DNA of 64,000 nt from NCBI GenBank assembly GCA_034435035.1, contig DAOTXW010000081.1:124001-188000 (forward strand). The letters run 5' to 3'. The position numbers and the translations under genes are program-made. This DNA comes from JAHEME01 sp034435035. Lineage in GTDB: Bacteria; Chloroflexota; Anaerolineae; Aggregatilineales; UBA3940. Shown piece after piece: positions 8,629 to 17,549 of this stretch (position 1 is its first letter; each line of letters opens with the position of its first letter). Under the pieces are notes generated by a model. It saw only the letters and a list, made by a program, of their open reading frames with translations. It did not search any database and was not told the DNA's origin.

Positions 8629-10853
8629 GGTTCCACCACCCGAATTGTGTTCAGCGCCAGCCAGTTGTCGATGATGTGCCCATCTTCAGCTACGATGTTT
8701 AACCGCTCCCCGCTGCGATCGGAGAACCAGCCCAGCTCAAGCGTGTAGATCCCCGGCGGCATGTTATCCGGCAGCTGGATGCGCCTCCGGTCAACGATCA
8801 CCTGCCCGGGGATCCAATCCGTCGTCGAGGCGTCCGGTTCCCCCGGGTTGCCATCATTGCCGGCCCACTGCCTGTCCCATCCCTGCGTGATGTGCAGAAA
8901 GACCTTGTAGGACTCATCCTGCGGCGGATCGAGCGCCTGCCAGTACAGCTTGACCGTCGTTCGCTTGCCAGCCCGTACTACCCGCGGCTCGATGGTGTAG
9001 CCCACCAGCGCAAAATGGCCATCCCAGTTGATGAATGTCTGGTTCGGGTAGTCGGCCTCCGGATTGTCCGGTATCCGCACCCGGCCAAACACCAGCGCAT
9101 CGTCACCCTCCTCGCCGACCGGCAGCCGGGTCCCATCGCTATCATACAACCCGATCTCGACGGCAAATCGATCAGGAGAGTAAGCTGTGCCCGGCAGGTA
9201 GATGCGGTAGGTCTCGGTGAAGATGTGCCCCGGCCGCCACCAGTGCGAGGGGTAGTTGCCCAGGCCGGTGTATGTGTCCCGCTGCGCGACCATCGCGCCA
9301 TCCGGGTTCACCAGGTGGATGAACACTGAGTAGGGGCGGTCGGTGGGCCGCAAGATTTCCCAGGTGACGGTCACACTAACCGGCTCGCCCGGGCGGACCG
9401 TTTCCGGTTCGGCACGCACCGCCAGGATGCGGGCAGCGTCTCCGACCTCTATGTTCAGCGAATCGGGCGGCGCTGCCTCATGGCCGGGCAGCGCGTAGGC
9501 CGGGATCAGGTACCCGATCAGCGCGGCCAGCGCACAGGCAACCATCCCGGCGCAGACCGCCCCCGCCGCGGCCGGCTGCCAGCGGATCGGCAGCGCGCCG
9601 GGCAGACCGGCTGCCACCAGCACGGCAAAGGCGGGCAGACCGGGGAAGAAGAAGCGCCCCATCGCCCCGGCCGGGCTGACGGTGATATAGGCATACAATA
9701 CAGCAAAGTTGATCATCATCGCTGCGGCCAGCACCGCCAGCGCGCGCCGCCGGGGCGCGTCGAAATCCCCGCGGGCAGCGCGGATCGCCAGACCCACCAG
9801 TCCAGCCCCACACAGCGCGGCACTGGCGATATAGAAGGACGCCGGGACCGGAATCTGCCCGTAGCCAAAGCGTGCCCACAGGCTTGTCCAGGCATATACC
9901 AGTTCGCGCCCGGCCAATTGCACCCCGGCCACCGGGTCGCGGAAGCCCCAGATCTCCGTCAGCCGGAAGAAGCCGGTTGGCTCCCCATACAGGATCGTGT
10001 TGCGGACGTACCACCAACCAGCGATGACAGCAGTGGCACCTGCGATGATCCCCACGGCGCGCAGCAGGGCTCCCCGGCGGCTGCGCCAGCCCGGCGCGGA
10101 GTCGGCAGGCAGCGGGGCCAGTGCCAGCGCCAGCCCGATGACCGCCAGCATAGCCACCAGGTTAAACTTCACCAGCGCCGCCGCGCCGGACAGCGTCCCC
10201 AGCAGCACCGCCCGCCTCTGCGTCAGGCCAGCCTGAACCACCTGCACACAGACCAGCGCGAGCGCCGCGCCCATCAGCCCGGCGGGCACATCGTTGTTGA
10301 CCGCCCCGCCCAGATAGAGGAACATCGGGTTGAACGCCACCAGGCCGCCCGCTGCCAGTTCCACCGCCGGCCGGTCGGGAGCCAGCAACCGCGCCGTGAG
10401 CGCGGTCAGCGCGACAGCCCCCGCCCCCCACAGCACGGTGACCCAGCGGGCCAGATGGGCCGCCAGCGCGGCATCCCGGTAAGGCCAGGCTTCATCCGGC
10501 CCGTGCAGGTAGAGGTTCTTGTTATCGGTCCCAACCTCCCAGTTTCGATATGACCACTGCGGGTTGGTCGGCGGTTCAGCCAGCGGGTCGGCCGGGCGCG
10601 CCCAGAAGCTCAGCAGAGCAGCGGTCGCGTAATAGAGGGGCGGATGATGCGCCTGTGCGTTGCCCGCATCGCCGGACTGGACCGGCAGCCGTCTATAATC
10701 AGCCAGGTAGCGCACATAGCGGTAGTGCCGCAGCTCATCGGTTGCCTCATGGATCGGGTTGGCGATGCTGTAGGCCGCCGCCAGAATAACGTAAGCCAGC
10801 GCCAGCAGCGTGGGCAGCGGATCCGATCGCAGGGAGCGGAACAGGTGCATCAT
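8625..10853 (-). CDS. GT39-like membrane glycosyltransferase with two C-terminal beta-sandwich modules
   Basis: A 742-residue protein. Residues 1-480 are membrane-spanning, with the first-loop acidic motif IHEATDELRHYRYVRYL (residues 34-50) and AHHPPLYY, as in ArnT/PMT-like GT-C transferases and DUF2142-like proteins. Residues about 480-742 are soluble and hold two copies of a beta-sandwich module: SVFIHLVNPDGAMVAQRD with RFAVEIGLYD, then YKVFLHITQG with GIYTLELGWFSD. These modules probably lie outside the cell membrane. The gene overlaps its neighbours by 4 bases on each side. Likely role: transfer of a sugar from a lipid-phosphate carrier to a growing surface glycan; donor and acceptor are not known. 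Confidence 0.75.
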   Translation of the reverse strand: MMHLFRSLRSDPLPTLLALAYVILAAAYSIANPIHEATDELRHYRYVRYLADYRRLPVQSGDAGNAQAHHPPLYYATAALLSFWARPADPLAEPPTNPQWSYRNWEVGTDNKNLYLHGPDEAWPYRDAALAAHLARWVTVLWGAGAVALTALTARLLAPDRPAVELAAGGLVAFNPMFLYLGGAVNNDVPAGLMGAALALVCVQVVQAGLTQRRAVLLGTLSGAAALVKFNLVAMLAVIGLALALAPLPADSAPGWRSRRGALLRAVGIIAGATAVIAGWWYVRNTILYGEPTGFFRLTEIWGFRDPVAGVQLAGRELVYAWTSLWARFGYGQIPVPASFYIASAALCGAGLVGLAIRAARGDFDAPRRRALAVLAAAMMINFAVLYAYITVSPAGAMGRFFFPGLPAFAVLVAAGLPGALPIRWQPAAAGAVCAGMVACALAALIGYLIPAYALPGHEAAPPDSLNIEVGDAARILAVRAEPETVRPGEPVSVTVTWEILRPTDRPYSVFIHLVNPDGAMVAQRDTYTGLGNYPSHWWRPGHIFTETYRIYLPGTAYSPDRFAVEIGLYDSDGTRLPVGEEGDDALVFGRVRIPDNPEADYPNQTFINWDGHFALVGYTIEPRVVRAGKRTTVKLYWQALDPPQDESYKVFLHITQGWDRQWAGNDGNPGEPDASTTDWIPGQVIVDRRRIQLPDNMPPGIYTLELGWFSDRSGERLNIVAEDGHIIDNWLALNTIRVVEP

Positions 10854-12808
10854 GGGCGGGCGATCGTGATCTCAGCCAGGGTGATGCCATCCCCCAGCGG
10901 GCTGCCATCCGGAGCGATCACCGGCAGCCGGGCCAGAGTATCGGCGTCATACATCCCGATCCGCAGCGTGTACTGCCCCGGGGCGGCATCCGGCGGGATG
11001 GGGATCGGCCACTCATCCCAGTCGAAGTACCCCGGCAGCCAGTCATAGGTACGGTGCAGCGCATCGCCCGGTGGGCCATCCAGCTGGGCGACCGGCTCCC
11101 CTGCCGGCGGCAGCAGGTGTGCATAGACGATGAAGTTGGCATCAGTCTCCCTCAGGGCCGACCAGTACAGCGTCAGCGCCAGTGTCTCGCCGGGAACGAC
11201 AACCGCTGAGGGTAGATCATAGCCTTTGAAGATCACTGCCTCGCCCAGAAAGACATGCATCGGGTGCTGCTGGATCGGCGGCACGTGAAACACATAGCGC
11301 TCCGGCCCCTGCCATCCCCGATCCCACGGGCGGGTCAGATCGAGCACAGTTTCAACTTCGCTCAGAAACGCCCGGCTGTCATTTTCCGGGGCAAAGTAGC
11401 CGCCCCGGTAGATGTTCCGATAGTCCGCGACCAGATACTCTACCCCGGCACGGGCGAAGTCTTCCAGGCTGCGTTCATAGACCGAATCGATCTCTTCGAC
11501 TACATAAATGCGCGTGCTGGGGAAACCGCCAAAGTTGCGATCAAACTCCACGTGATCCTTCTCGACCGCGATGTGCGTCCCTTCCGGCGTGCTGGCGATG
11601 AACCAGTCGGCGGTCAGGGCGCGGGTATCCGGCAGCATCATTTCGCTGCCTGCCCGCCAGTTCGCACCGATCCAGGGAAGAGTCAGCGCCAGCGCCGCCG
11701 CCAGCGTGAGCACAGGCCGCTGTCCGATCAGCAGGCCGAGCGCCAGCCCCCACAGGAGCGCAAACGCCAGCACCGCCACGTAGCGATCCTGCACCCGGTT
11801 GGTCTGGAACAGCCCCAGCAGCACCACCGTGCTGACCATCACCGCCGTCAGCAGCCCGATCAGCGCCCACCGGATTCCCGGCAGGCGATCTCGCCGCCGG
11901 CCCAGCGCACCCAGCGGGATGGCGATCAGCGTGCCCCACAGATTCAATGGGCCGATCTGAGCCAGCAGCCCGTGCCACCCGCTCCGCAGCGAGACAAACG
12001 CCACGATCGACTCGCGCTCATACAGCTGCCGGCCGTGGAAGCGCATCAGGAAACCCGCCACCACCGACTCGCGGTCCAGCACCAGCAGGATCCCGCCCAC
12101 CGCGGCCGCGGCCAGCGCGCCCAGCGCTGCCGCCCGCCAGAGAGACCGGCGCGGCGCCCAGGCCGCCAGCAGGAAGGCCGGCAGCAGCAGCAGCGGCAGC
12201 ATCGTGTATTTGTTGTACACAGCAACGGCCCCGGCGAGGGCCGCCAGCAGCAGCGGGGTGCGCCGTCCGGCGCGCAGCGCATAGGCGCAGCCCAGCAGAC
12301 ACAGCATCCCCAGCAGCCATGACAGGTTATCCGTCTTGAGTGTCTTGGCAAAGGTAACTGCATCGGGCTGGGCCGCCAGGAAGGTCATCGCTGCCAGGCC
12401 AGCAGCGCGGCTGTGCAGCCACCTCCCAGCCTGGTAGGTGGCAGCCAGCAGCAGCAACCCGATCCATACATTCGACACGCGCCCAAAGAAGAAATAGACC
12501 GGCTGGTCCACTTGGCCGGGAGTGACCAGGTTGAGCAGGATGTGCTGCCCGGTGAGCAGGATAATGCGGGGGCGCGAGTAGTTACTCAGCTCACCCAGCG
12601 TGCGAAACCACTCCGCCAGGTTGAAGACGACCGGCTCATCCGGGTTGAGCTGATAGGGAAGCGTCTGCACAATGCCGTGCAGCATCAACGTCGCGCTCAG
12701 CAGCAGGATGGCAACTGCCATCACCCGGCTCAGCGCGGCGCAGCGGGCAGCGGGCAGCGAGGGCAGGTTGAAGCGGCGCAGATGGAGGGTCAGAGCGGTT
12801 TGACGCAT
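10850..12808 (-). CDS. GT39-like membrane glycosyltransferase with C-terminal beta-sandwich module
   Basis: A 652-residue protein. A first transmembrane segment (about 30-50) is followed by the acidic motif LNPDEPVVFNLAEWF, a hallmark position of ArnT/PMT-type GT-C enzymes, then about ten further helices to residue 400. A soluble region follows, ending in one beta-sandwich module (LALTLYWSA, FIVYAHLLPP, GQYTLRIGMYD). It starts the second part of the run: a 54-base gap containing a possible promoter separates it from the gene before. Overlaps the next gene by 4 bases. Predicted to act on the outer face of the membrane using a polyprenyl-linked sugar. Confidence 0.75.
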   Translation of the reverse strand: MRQTALTLHLRRFNLPSLPAARCAALSRVMAVAILLLSATLMLHGIVQTLPYQLNPDEPVVFNLAEWFRTLGELSNYSRPRIILLTGQHILLNLVTPGQVDQPVYFFFGRVSNVWIGLLLLAATYQAGRWLHSRAAGLAAMTFLAAQPDAVTFAKTLKTDNLSWLLGMLCLLGCAYALRAGRRTPLLLAALAGAVAVYNKYTMLPLLLLPAFLLAAWAPRRSLWRAAALGALAAAAVGGILLVLDRESVVAGFLMRFHGRQLYERESIVAFVSLRSGWHGLLAQIGPLNLWGTLIAIPLGALGRRRDRLPGIRWALIGLLTAVMVSTVVLLGLFQTNRVQDRYVAVLAFALLWGLALGLLIGQRPVLTLAAALALTLPWIGANWRAGSEMMLPDTRALTADWFIASTPEGTHIAVEKDHVEFDRNFGGFPSTRIYVVEEIDSVYERSLEDFARAGVEYLVADYRNIYRGGYFAPENDSRAFLSEVETVLDLTRPWDRGWQGPERYVFHVPPIQQHPMHVFLGEAVIFKGYDLPSAVVVPGETLALTLYWSALRETDANFIVYAHLLPPAGEPVAQLDGPPGDALHRTYDWLPGYFDWDEWPIPIPPDAAPGQYTLRIGMYDADTLARLPVIAPDGSPLGDGITLAEITIARP

Positions 12809-12819
12809 AACGGGGCACC

Positions 12820-12848
12820 ATTGTATCGCCGGATGGGCGGCGCGTCGA
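12820..12848 (-). promoter_or_regulatory. Possible internal promoter before the GT39 gene set
   Basis: On the minus strand TCGACG (12848 to 12843), 17 bases, TACAAT (12825 to 12820), then 11 bases to the ATG at 12808. It lies in one of the few gaps of the long minus-strand run and could drive the four GT39-like genes on their own. Confidence 0.4.
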
Positions 12849-12862
12849 CCACCGGCGCCACG

Positions 12863-13945
12863 TTATTTCAGACCCGGCGCAATTCGATAGAGGGCAAACG
12901 CATACTGGGTCAGCAGCGCCAGCGTCATGGCGGCCAGCCAGCCCAGGCTGAAGCGCCAGCCCGGCTGCAGCCAGCCGCGCGCCGCCAGCGCCGCCCACAG
13001 CGGCAGGATCAGGAAACGGCTGTAGCGCACCAGCGCCCAGATTTCGTGCTGGTTAAGCAGCACGCCGTACATCACGATGGGGAGAATCAGCGCCAGCAGA
13101 GCCGGCTGATCGTGCCAGCGCTGCCGCCCGATGATCAGCAGCGCCACCGCCAACCCGAAGCACAACAGCACCGGGAGGGTCCGCAGCAGCCCTGCCGGGC
13201 CACCGGCCAGCAGCCCGCCCAGCAGCCCATCCAGCACCGGCAGCGCCCCCTGCGAGGCGATCTCTTTGCCCACGTTCGCCCGCACAATCCACAGCACATC
13301 GCCGCCGCGCAGAGCGCCATACAGCCAGTACGCAGCCAGCGGTAGGCCGATGAGCGCCAGATCACCGGGCCGCAGGCGCCTGCGCCACAGCTCGCCGACC
13401 GCAAGCAGGGCGGCAAATGGCCACAGCGCCTTGTGCACCAGCAGGCTGAGTCCCAGCGCCATGATCAACGGCAGGCGCTGCTCGCGCACCGCAAACAGCA
13501 CCCCGGCAGTCAGTACCAGCGCCGCCAGCGCGTCCGCCCGGGGCGAGACGATCTCAACGAGGCCGACGAATGGGAACCAGGCATACAGCAGCGCGCCCTG
13601 CCAGCCGCGAGGCAGCCCCAGCGCCTGCAGGATGAGCAGCATGTTCAGGGCGCTGACCAGCCAGGCGATCAGGCCGATGCCCTGCGCCAGCCGCACGTAT
13701 GGCACGCCCGGCAGCAGCCAGTGCCCGGCAGCGATGACCGCCGGATAGCCTGGCATGTGGAAGGCGTCGATCCGCTCCCCCAGCGTCTGGCTGTCCTGCC
13801 AGTAGCCGATCACGTCGCCGCCCAGCGGCTCGTAGCCGGCCAGCCGATAGATAGCAAAGATGGACAGCCAGCCGGCCAGCGCGCCCACCAGCACGATGGC
13901 CACAGGCCGCAGCCAGCCGGGGCGGCCGCCTGCCGATTCGATCAC
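12863..13945 (-). CDS. GT-C type integral membrane glycosyltransferase
   Basis: A 360-residue hydrophobic protein with about nine to ten membrane segments. After the first helix comes LGGDVIGYWQDSQTL, with an Asp at the position used by GT-C enzymes such as the mannosyltransferase (GT87/PIG-M-like) families, and later FHMPGYPAVIAAGH. It lacks the beta-sandwich tail of the larger neighbours. I chose the GTG at 13945, which overlaps the stop of the previous gene as GTGA, in line with the coupling used across this operon; a start further upstream would add 30 residues with no membrane-protein character. Likely adds a sugar to the lipid-linked glycan outside the membrane. A role as polymerase or ligase cannot be ruled out. 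Confidence 0.65.
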   Translation of the reverse strand: MIESAGGRPGWLRPVAIVLVGALAGWLSIFAIYRLAGYEPLGGDVIGYWQDSQTLGERIDAFHMPGYPAVIAAGHWLLPGVPYVRLAQGIGLIAWLVSALNMLLILQALGLPRGWQGALLYAWFPFVGLVEIVSPRADALAALVLTAGVLFAVREQRLPLIMALGLSLLVHKALWPFAALLAVGELWRRRLRPGDLALIGLPLAAYWLYGALRGGDVLWIVRANVGKEIASQGALPVLDGLLGGLLAGGPAGLLRTLPVLLCFGLAVALLIIGRQRWHDQPALLALILPIVMYGVLLNQHEIWALVRYSRFLILPLWAALAARGWLQPGWRFSLGWLAAMTLALLTQYAFALYRIAPGLK

Positions 13946-14952
13946 GGCAGAACCTTCAGCCCATGAATGCAGGCGCGGATATCCCGCGAGTAGTTGAAGG
14001 CTTCCACAAGCTCCCCGCGCCGCCAGTCCAGGCACAGAATCGACGCCGGCGACATTCCCACAAACAGCCGATCCCCGTCCAGGTCCAGCCCACGGACAAA
14101 GCGTGGCAGCGAGATCTTCAGCTGCCGGATGCCCAGGCGCGAGAACCCGCGCGTCAGCGGCGCGATCCGGTCGTACCAGCGCGTCAGATCACGAACCCAG
14201 CTGAAGGTCATCAGATCGATGGTCTGGCGGTGCGCCCGCTCGGCCAGATCGTAGATGTGGACGCAGTGTCCCCGGGTGCCATTAATGAAAGCCGTGCCAT
14301 CTTCCAGCACCACCAGGTTGTGGCCTCCGCGCAGCGCGTCATCCCGGATCACGACCTCGCCCCGATCCAGGTTAGCGATCGCGCCGAAGCTGTTGAACAG
14401 CCCGTACATCTCTCCGCGCCAGCGGGTGATCGCATTGAAATGGAGGTGGCTGTGGCTTTCGAGGTGGCTGCGGCTCAGAAATCGCCCCCGGTTATCCGCT
14501 TCCTTATCGATCGCCAGCGAAGCGACACCCAGCGCAGCCTGGAAGGGGGGCATCTCGCGCGGCCATATCTGCCGCACTGCCCGCCCGCTGGTCATATCGA
14601 TCTCCAGCGCCGCATCGATGGCCGTCGAAGCCACCCAGATCGTGCCATCCCCGGTTGGAAAGACCTCATGCAGGCCGACCATCAGCGGGTGCGACACATC
14701 CCGCAGCGGAGCGAGCCGGCGGTCAAACAGCCGCAGCGTGTGATAGGAGGCAACGACCAGGTCCTCGCCCATGAGGGCGATGCCGCGCCCGCCGCGGGTA
14801 TTGCCGCGCGGATTCGGGTCGCGCAGTTCCGGGTTAGCCGGAAAGATGGGGGTGCGCTGCTCAACCGCTTTGCGATCCCAGTCCAGCAGAACCAGCTCGC
14901 CACCACGCCGCACCGGCGCCCCTCTGACTACCGTGCTGAACGCCAGTTTCAT
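13942..14952 (-). CDS. Beta-propeller protein (DUF4915/TIGR03032-like)
   Basis: A 336-residue soluble protein with repeated beta-strand blocks: GGRGIALMGEDLVVASYHTLRLFD, HEVFPTGDGTIWVASTAIDA, HLHFNAITRWRGEMYGLFN, GGHNLVVLEDGTAFINGT, VRGLDLDGDRLFVGMS. The pattern of short WD/Kelch-like blades resembles the DUF4915 or TIGR03032 group of uncharacterised propellers often found beside glycan and sulfotransferase genes. No signal peptide, so it is probably cytoplasmic. It overlaps both neighbours by 4 bases and sits between an alkaline-phosphatase-fold enzyme and a GT-C protein. A binding or scaffolding role, or an unnoticed hydrolase or epimerase activity, is possible; function is not known. Confidence 0.6.
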   Translation of the reverse strand: MKLAFSTVVRGAPVRRGGELVLLDWDRKAVEQRTPIFPANPELRDPNPRGNTRGGRGIALMGEDLVVASYHTLRLFDRRLAPLRDVSHPLMVGLHEVFPTGDGTIWVASTAIDAALEIDMTSGRAVRQIWPREMPPFQAALGVASLAIDKEADNRGRFLSRSHLESHSHLHFNAITRWRGEMYGLFNSFGAIANLDRGEVVIRDDALRGGHNLVVLEDGTAFINGTRGHCVHIYDLAERAHRQTIDLMTFSWVRDLTRWYDRIAPLTRGFSRLGIRQLKISLPRFVRGLDLDGDRLFVGMSPASILCLDWRRGELVEAFNYSRDIRACIHGLKVLP

Positions 14953-16610
14953 CCCAGGTACCCCAGCCCGCGCAGGCGCTCTTCCACCTGAGCGGCTTCC
15001 TCTACAGTATAGGTAGCATCGACCTCGGGCTGGCTGCTCGCCGCTTCATCCTCTGCCATCTGCACCGGGCGGCGAGCCAGATATTCCGGCTCGAACAGCG
15101 CCTCGATCACCCGGCCATCCATGCCGGCGGGTACCGGAACGCCGGCGCAGTACAGGACGGTCGGCGCAAGCTGAGCCAGCGACATCCCCTCGACTGCCGC
15201 CCCCTGCCGGATTCCCGGCCCTAGCGCGAACAGGATGCCATCCGGTGCGTGGCAGCCGGATGTCTCGCCGCGGGCGAAGCGCGCGCGCTCCACCAGATCC
15301 GGTGTATGAAGGCCCAGCTGCATCGAGGTCTGGTAGCGGTACCCTCGCATCCGGAACAGCAGGTCGGGGGCGCTGTCCGCATATCGGCCCTGATAGAGGC
15401 TGGCCGAGCGCCAGACTGCATCCACCAGCGGCTCGCCATCATCCGGGCTGGTGAGCGTGTCCAGCAGGGTGATCACGCGGTCGATCACGGCCTCTTTGTC
15501 TCGCGGATCGACGCTGCCCTGCCCTTCACGCCCTGCAAGATTCACCGAGATCTGCCCGAAGTCACCCGACAGGTAGGCGCTGGTGCGCGCCCAATCGATA
15601 TCGCCCACCCCGATGCCGGAGCTGACCACCGCCCGACGTATTCCCCTGGGAACCAGCGGGCGCGGATCGATGCCGATCCCGCGCAGCAGACGGTACAGGC
15701 GTTCTACGACTCGCCGCCGGGCCAGCCACGCCTTGATGCGAGTCGCCGGCCCCTGCCGGATCGCCAGCAGGCCGCCCTGCATCAGCAGCTTGTTGATGAA
15801 GACGTGCCCCAGGTAGCCCTGGCTGCCATGATCGGAGACCAGCAGCAGCGTGCAGTCATCGTCCAGCCGTTCCAGCACATCTCCCAGGACCTGATCGAGA
15901 TGGACATAGACATCCCGGATGGCATGTTCATAGGTAGCAAGTTCTGGCTGATAGCTCGGGTGAGTCGAATCCATGTACTTCCAGAAGTCATGCATCACAT
16001 GGTCGGATTCCATGAACACGGCCAGCACGATATCGGTGGGATGGTGTTCCAGCAGATGCAGCAGCGCCCGCCGCCGCCGCTCGATCGTGTCGTGCAGTGC
16101 CTCCAGGTAAGCCTGCTCACTGCCCCGCTGGTAGGTAACCCCGAAGAAGATCCGGTAGCCGCCGCTGGCCCGGTCGATCTCGTCACGCAGGGCCAGCGGA
16201 TAGGTGATATCCGGGGCGCCCGGCGGGGTCAGGATGTCGGTCACCATCCACCCATCCAGCGGCCGGGGGGGATAGGTCAGGGGCACGTTGAGCACCCCGG
16301 CGCTCAGGCCGGACCGGTTGGCGATCTCCCACAGCCGGGGCGCCCTTACCGACCGCCCATTAACGATCCGGTGGTGGTAGCCCTGCGGATCGCGCTCATG
16401 CCAGTCGAACACCCCATGATTGCCCGGATTCATCCCGGTCATCGCCGTGCTCCAGGCCGCTGGGCTGATGGGATGAGTCGTCGAGTGCAGCCGCCCACCG
16501 GCGCCCTCCCGCATCAGGCGGGCGATGTGCGGCAGGTGGCCCTCGGCGGTCCAGCGTGCGATCAGCAGCGGGTCAGCGGCATCCAATCCAAGCACAATGC
16601 AGCGCGGCAT
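14949..16610 (-). CDS. Alkaline-phosphatase-superfamily phosphodiesterase/phosphotransferase
   Basis: A 553-residue protein of the type I phosphodiesterase/nucleotide pyrophosphatase branch. It opens with LGLDAADP (metal ligand Asp10); the nucleophile loop is ISPAAWSTAMTGMNPG (Ser54 or Thr55), and VSDHGSQG supplies the later Asp-His metal pair. MESDHVMHDFWKYMD gives further ligands. No signal peptide is seen, so it may act in the cytoplasm, unlike secreted relatives. In this operon it might cleave or exchange a phosphodiester or sulfate ester on a nucleotide- or lipid-linked intermediate, for example PAP, the by-product of sulfotransfer. That assignment is inference. The C terminus past residue 510 is charged and may be helical. 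It overlaps the propeller gene by 4 bases. Confidence 0.75.
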   Translation of the reverse strand: MPRCIVLGLDAADPLLIARWTAEGHLPHIARLMREGAGGRLHSTTHPISPAAWSTAMTGMNPGNHGVFDWHERDPQGYHHRIVNGRSVRAPRLWEIANRSGLSAGVLNVPLTYPPRPLDGWMVTDILTPPGAPDITYPLALRDEIDRASGGYRIFFGVTYQRGSEQAYLEALHDTIERRRRALLHLLEHHPTDIVLAVFMESDHVMHDFWKYMDSTHPSYQPELATYEHAIRDVYVHLDQVLGDVLERLDDDCTLLLVSDHGSQGYLGHVFINKLLMQGGLLAIRQGPATRIKAWLARRRVVERLYRLLRGIGIDPRPLVPRGIRRAVVSSGIGVGDIDWARTSAYLSGDFGQISVNLAGREGQGSVDPRDKEAVIDRVITLLDTLTSPDDGEPLVDAVWRSASLYQGRYADSAPDLLFRMRGYRYQTSMQLGLHTPDLVERARFARGETSGCHAPDGILFALGPGIRQGAAVEGMSLAQLAPTVLYCAGVPVPAGMDGRVIEALFEPEYLARRPVQMAEDEAASSQPEVDATYTVEEAAQVEERLRGLGYLG

Positions 16611-16628
16611 CAGGCTATCCGTTCCGGG

Positions 16629-17549
16629 TCATATCAGCATGGTCCATCCGCCAATAGAAAGCAGGTAGCGCACCGTCTGGCGCGAGATCGGGTGGCGGCC
16701 CTGGCACAGCCACTCGCGCTCGCCGATCAGCGTCCTGACGTAGCGGGCAGCCATCCGCAGATCAAATCCTGAGGCCAGCAGCATCCAGCAGAAGCGCACA
16801 AGGGTCACGCTGAGGTTGTACGGGAAGGGCAGCAGGCGCAGCGCCGCGCGCGTCCGGTTCAGGTTGCAGTGGAAGGGGCGATCCCTGTGCTGCCCCCGGA
16901 TGCCCACTACCCGCCCCTGCTGGGCCTTGTAGTGGGTGGCTGTGATGGCAGGATTATACAGGATGGTGTAGCCCGCATCGAGTATTCGCAGCGCCAGGTC
17001 ATAGGATCCCATGCAGTAGAAGAAGCGCGATGGATACCCGCCGATCTGTTCCAGCAGCGATCGCCGGATGGCGATCTGCCCCTCCAGAAAAGACGGTACT
17101 TCCACAACTCCCACGCCCACCGGATCACGCCGCACGGAATGGGGCAGCTGATTCAGCAGGGTCTGCCCCTGGGGGTTGACGCAGCGATAGGCCACCGCGC
17201 CGCAGCGCGGGTCAGCATCCAGCATCGCCAGCAGGCGCAGGGTGGCGTCCGCTTCATTCAGTGGCTGATCATCATCCACGAAAACCACCACCTCGCCTCT
17301 GGCCACGGACAGCCCGGCATTGCGACCCTCCATGGCGCCCAGATTGCTACCCGGCGACACCAGCACCGTCTCGACACCCTCCCCGCGCAGCGGCTCGAAG
17401 ATGCTGTCGGTGAGGTCGCCGCCGTTGTCCACCACAATGATCTGGATCGGCCGGTGCTGCTGCGCCCGGATCGACTCCAGGCTGCCCGGCAGATAGTCGG
17501 GCCGGTGATGAGTGACCACCAGATAAGTGACCAGCCGGGCCTCACCCAT
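16629..17549 (-). CDS. Family 2 glycosyltransferase
   Basis: A 306-residue GT-A fold transferase. The N-terminal TYLVVTHHRPDYLPGSL and IIVVDNGGD segments bind the nucleotide sugar, and VVVFVDDDQP is the metal-binding DXD-type motif. GAMEGRNAGLSVARGE precedes it as usual for family 2. The second half holds YPSRFFYCMGSYDLALRIL, the acceptor-side acidic pair. I chose the ATG at 17549 (GGAAGG six bases upstream, 8-base overlap with the sulfotransferase gene) over a start 36 bases further up. Cytoplasmic; adds one sugar from an NDP donor to the glycan under construction. The sugar cannot be told from sequence. Confidence 0.8.
   Translation of the reverse strand: MGEARLVTYLVVTHHRPDYLPGSLESIRAQQHRPIQIIVVDNGGDLTDSIFEPLRGEGVETVLVSPGSNLGAMEGRNAGLSVARGEVVVFVDDDQPLNEADATLRLLAMLDADPRCGAVAYRCVNPQGQTLLNQLPHSVRRDPVGVGVVEVPSFLEGQIAIRRSLLEQIGGYPSRFFYCMGSYDLALRILDAGYTILYNPAITATHYKAQQGRVVGIRGQHRDRPFHCNLNRTRAALRLLPFPYNLSVTLVRFCWMLLASGFDLRMAARYVRTLIGEREWLCQGRHPISRQTVRYLLSIGGWTMLI

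Noticed and set aside
15249..16772. 507-codon plus-strand frame
   Set aside because: Antisense to the alkaline-phosphatase-fold gene, which has clear motifs; this frame has none.
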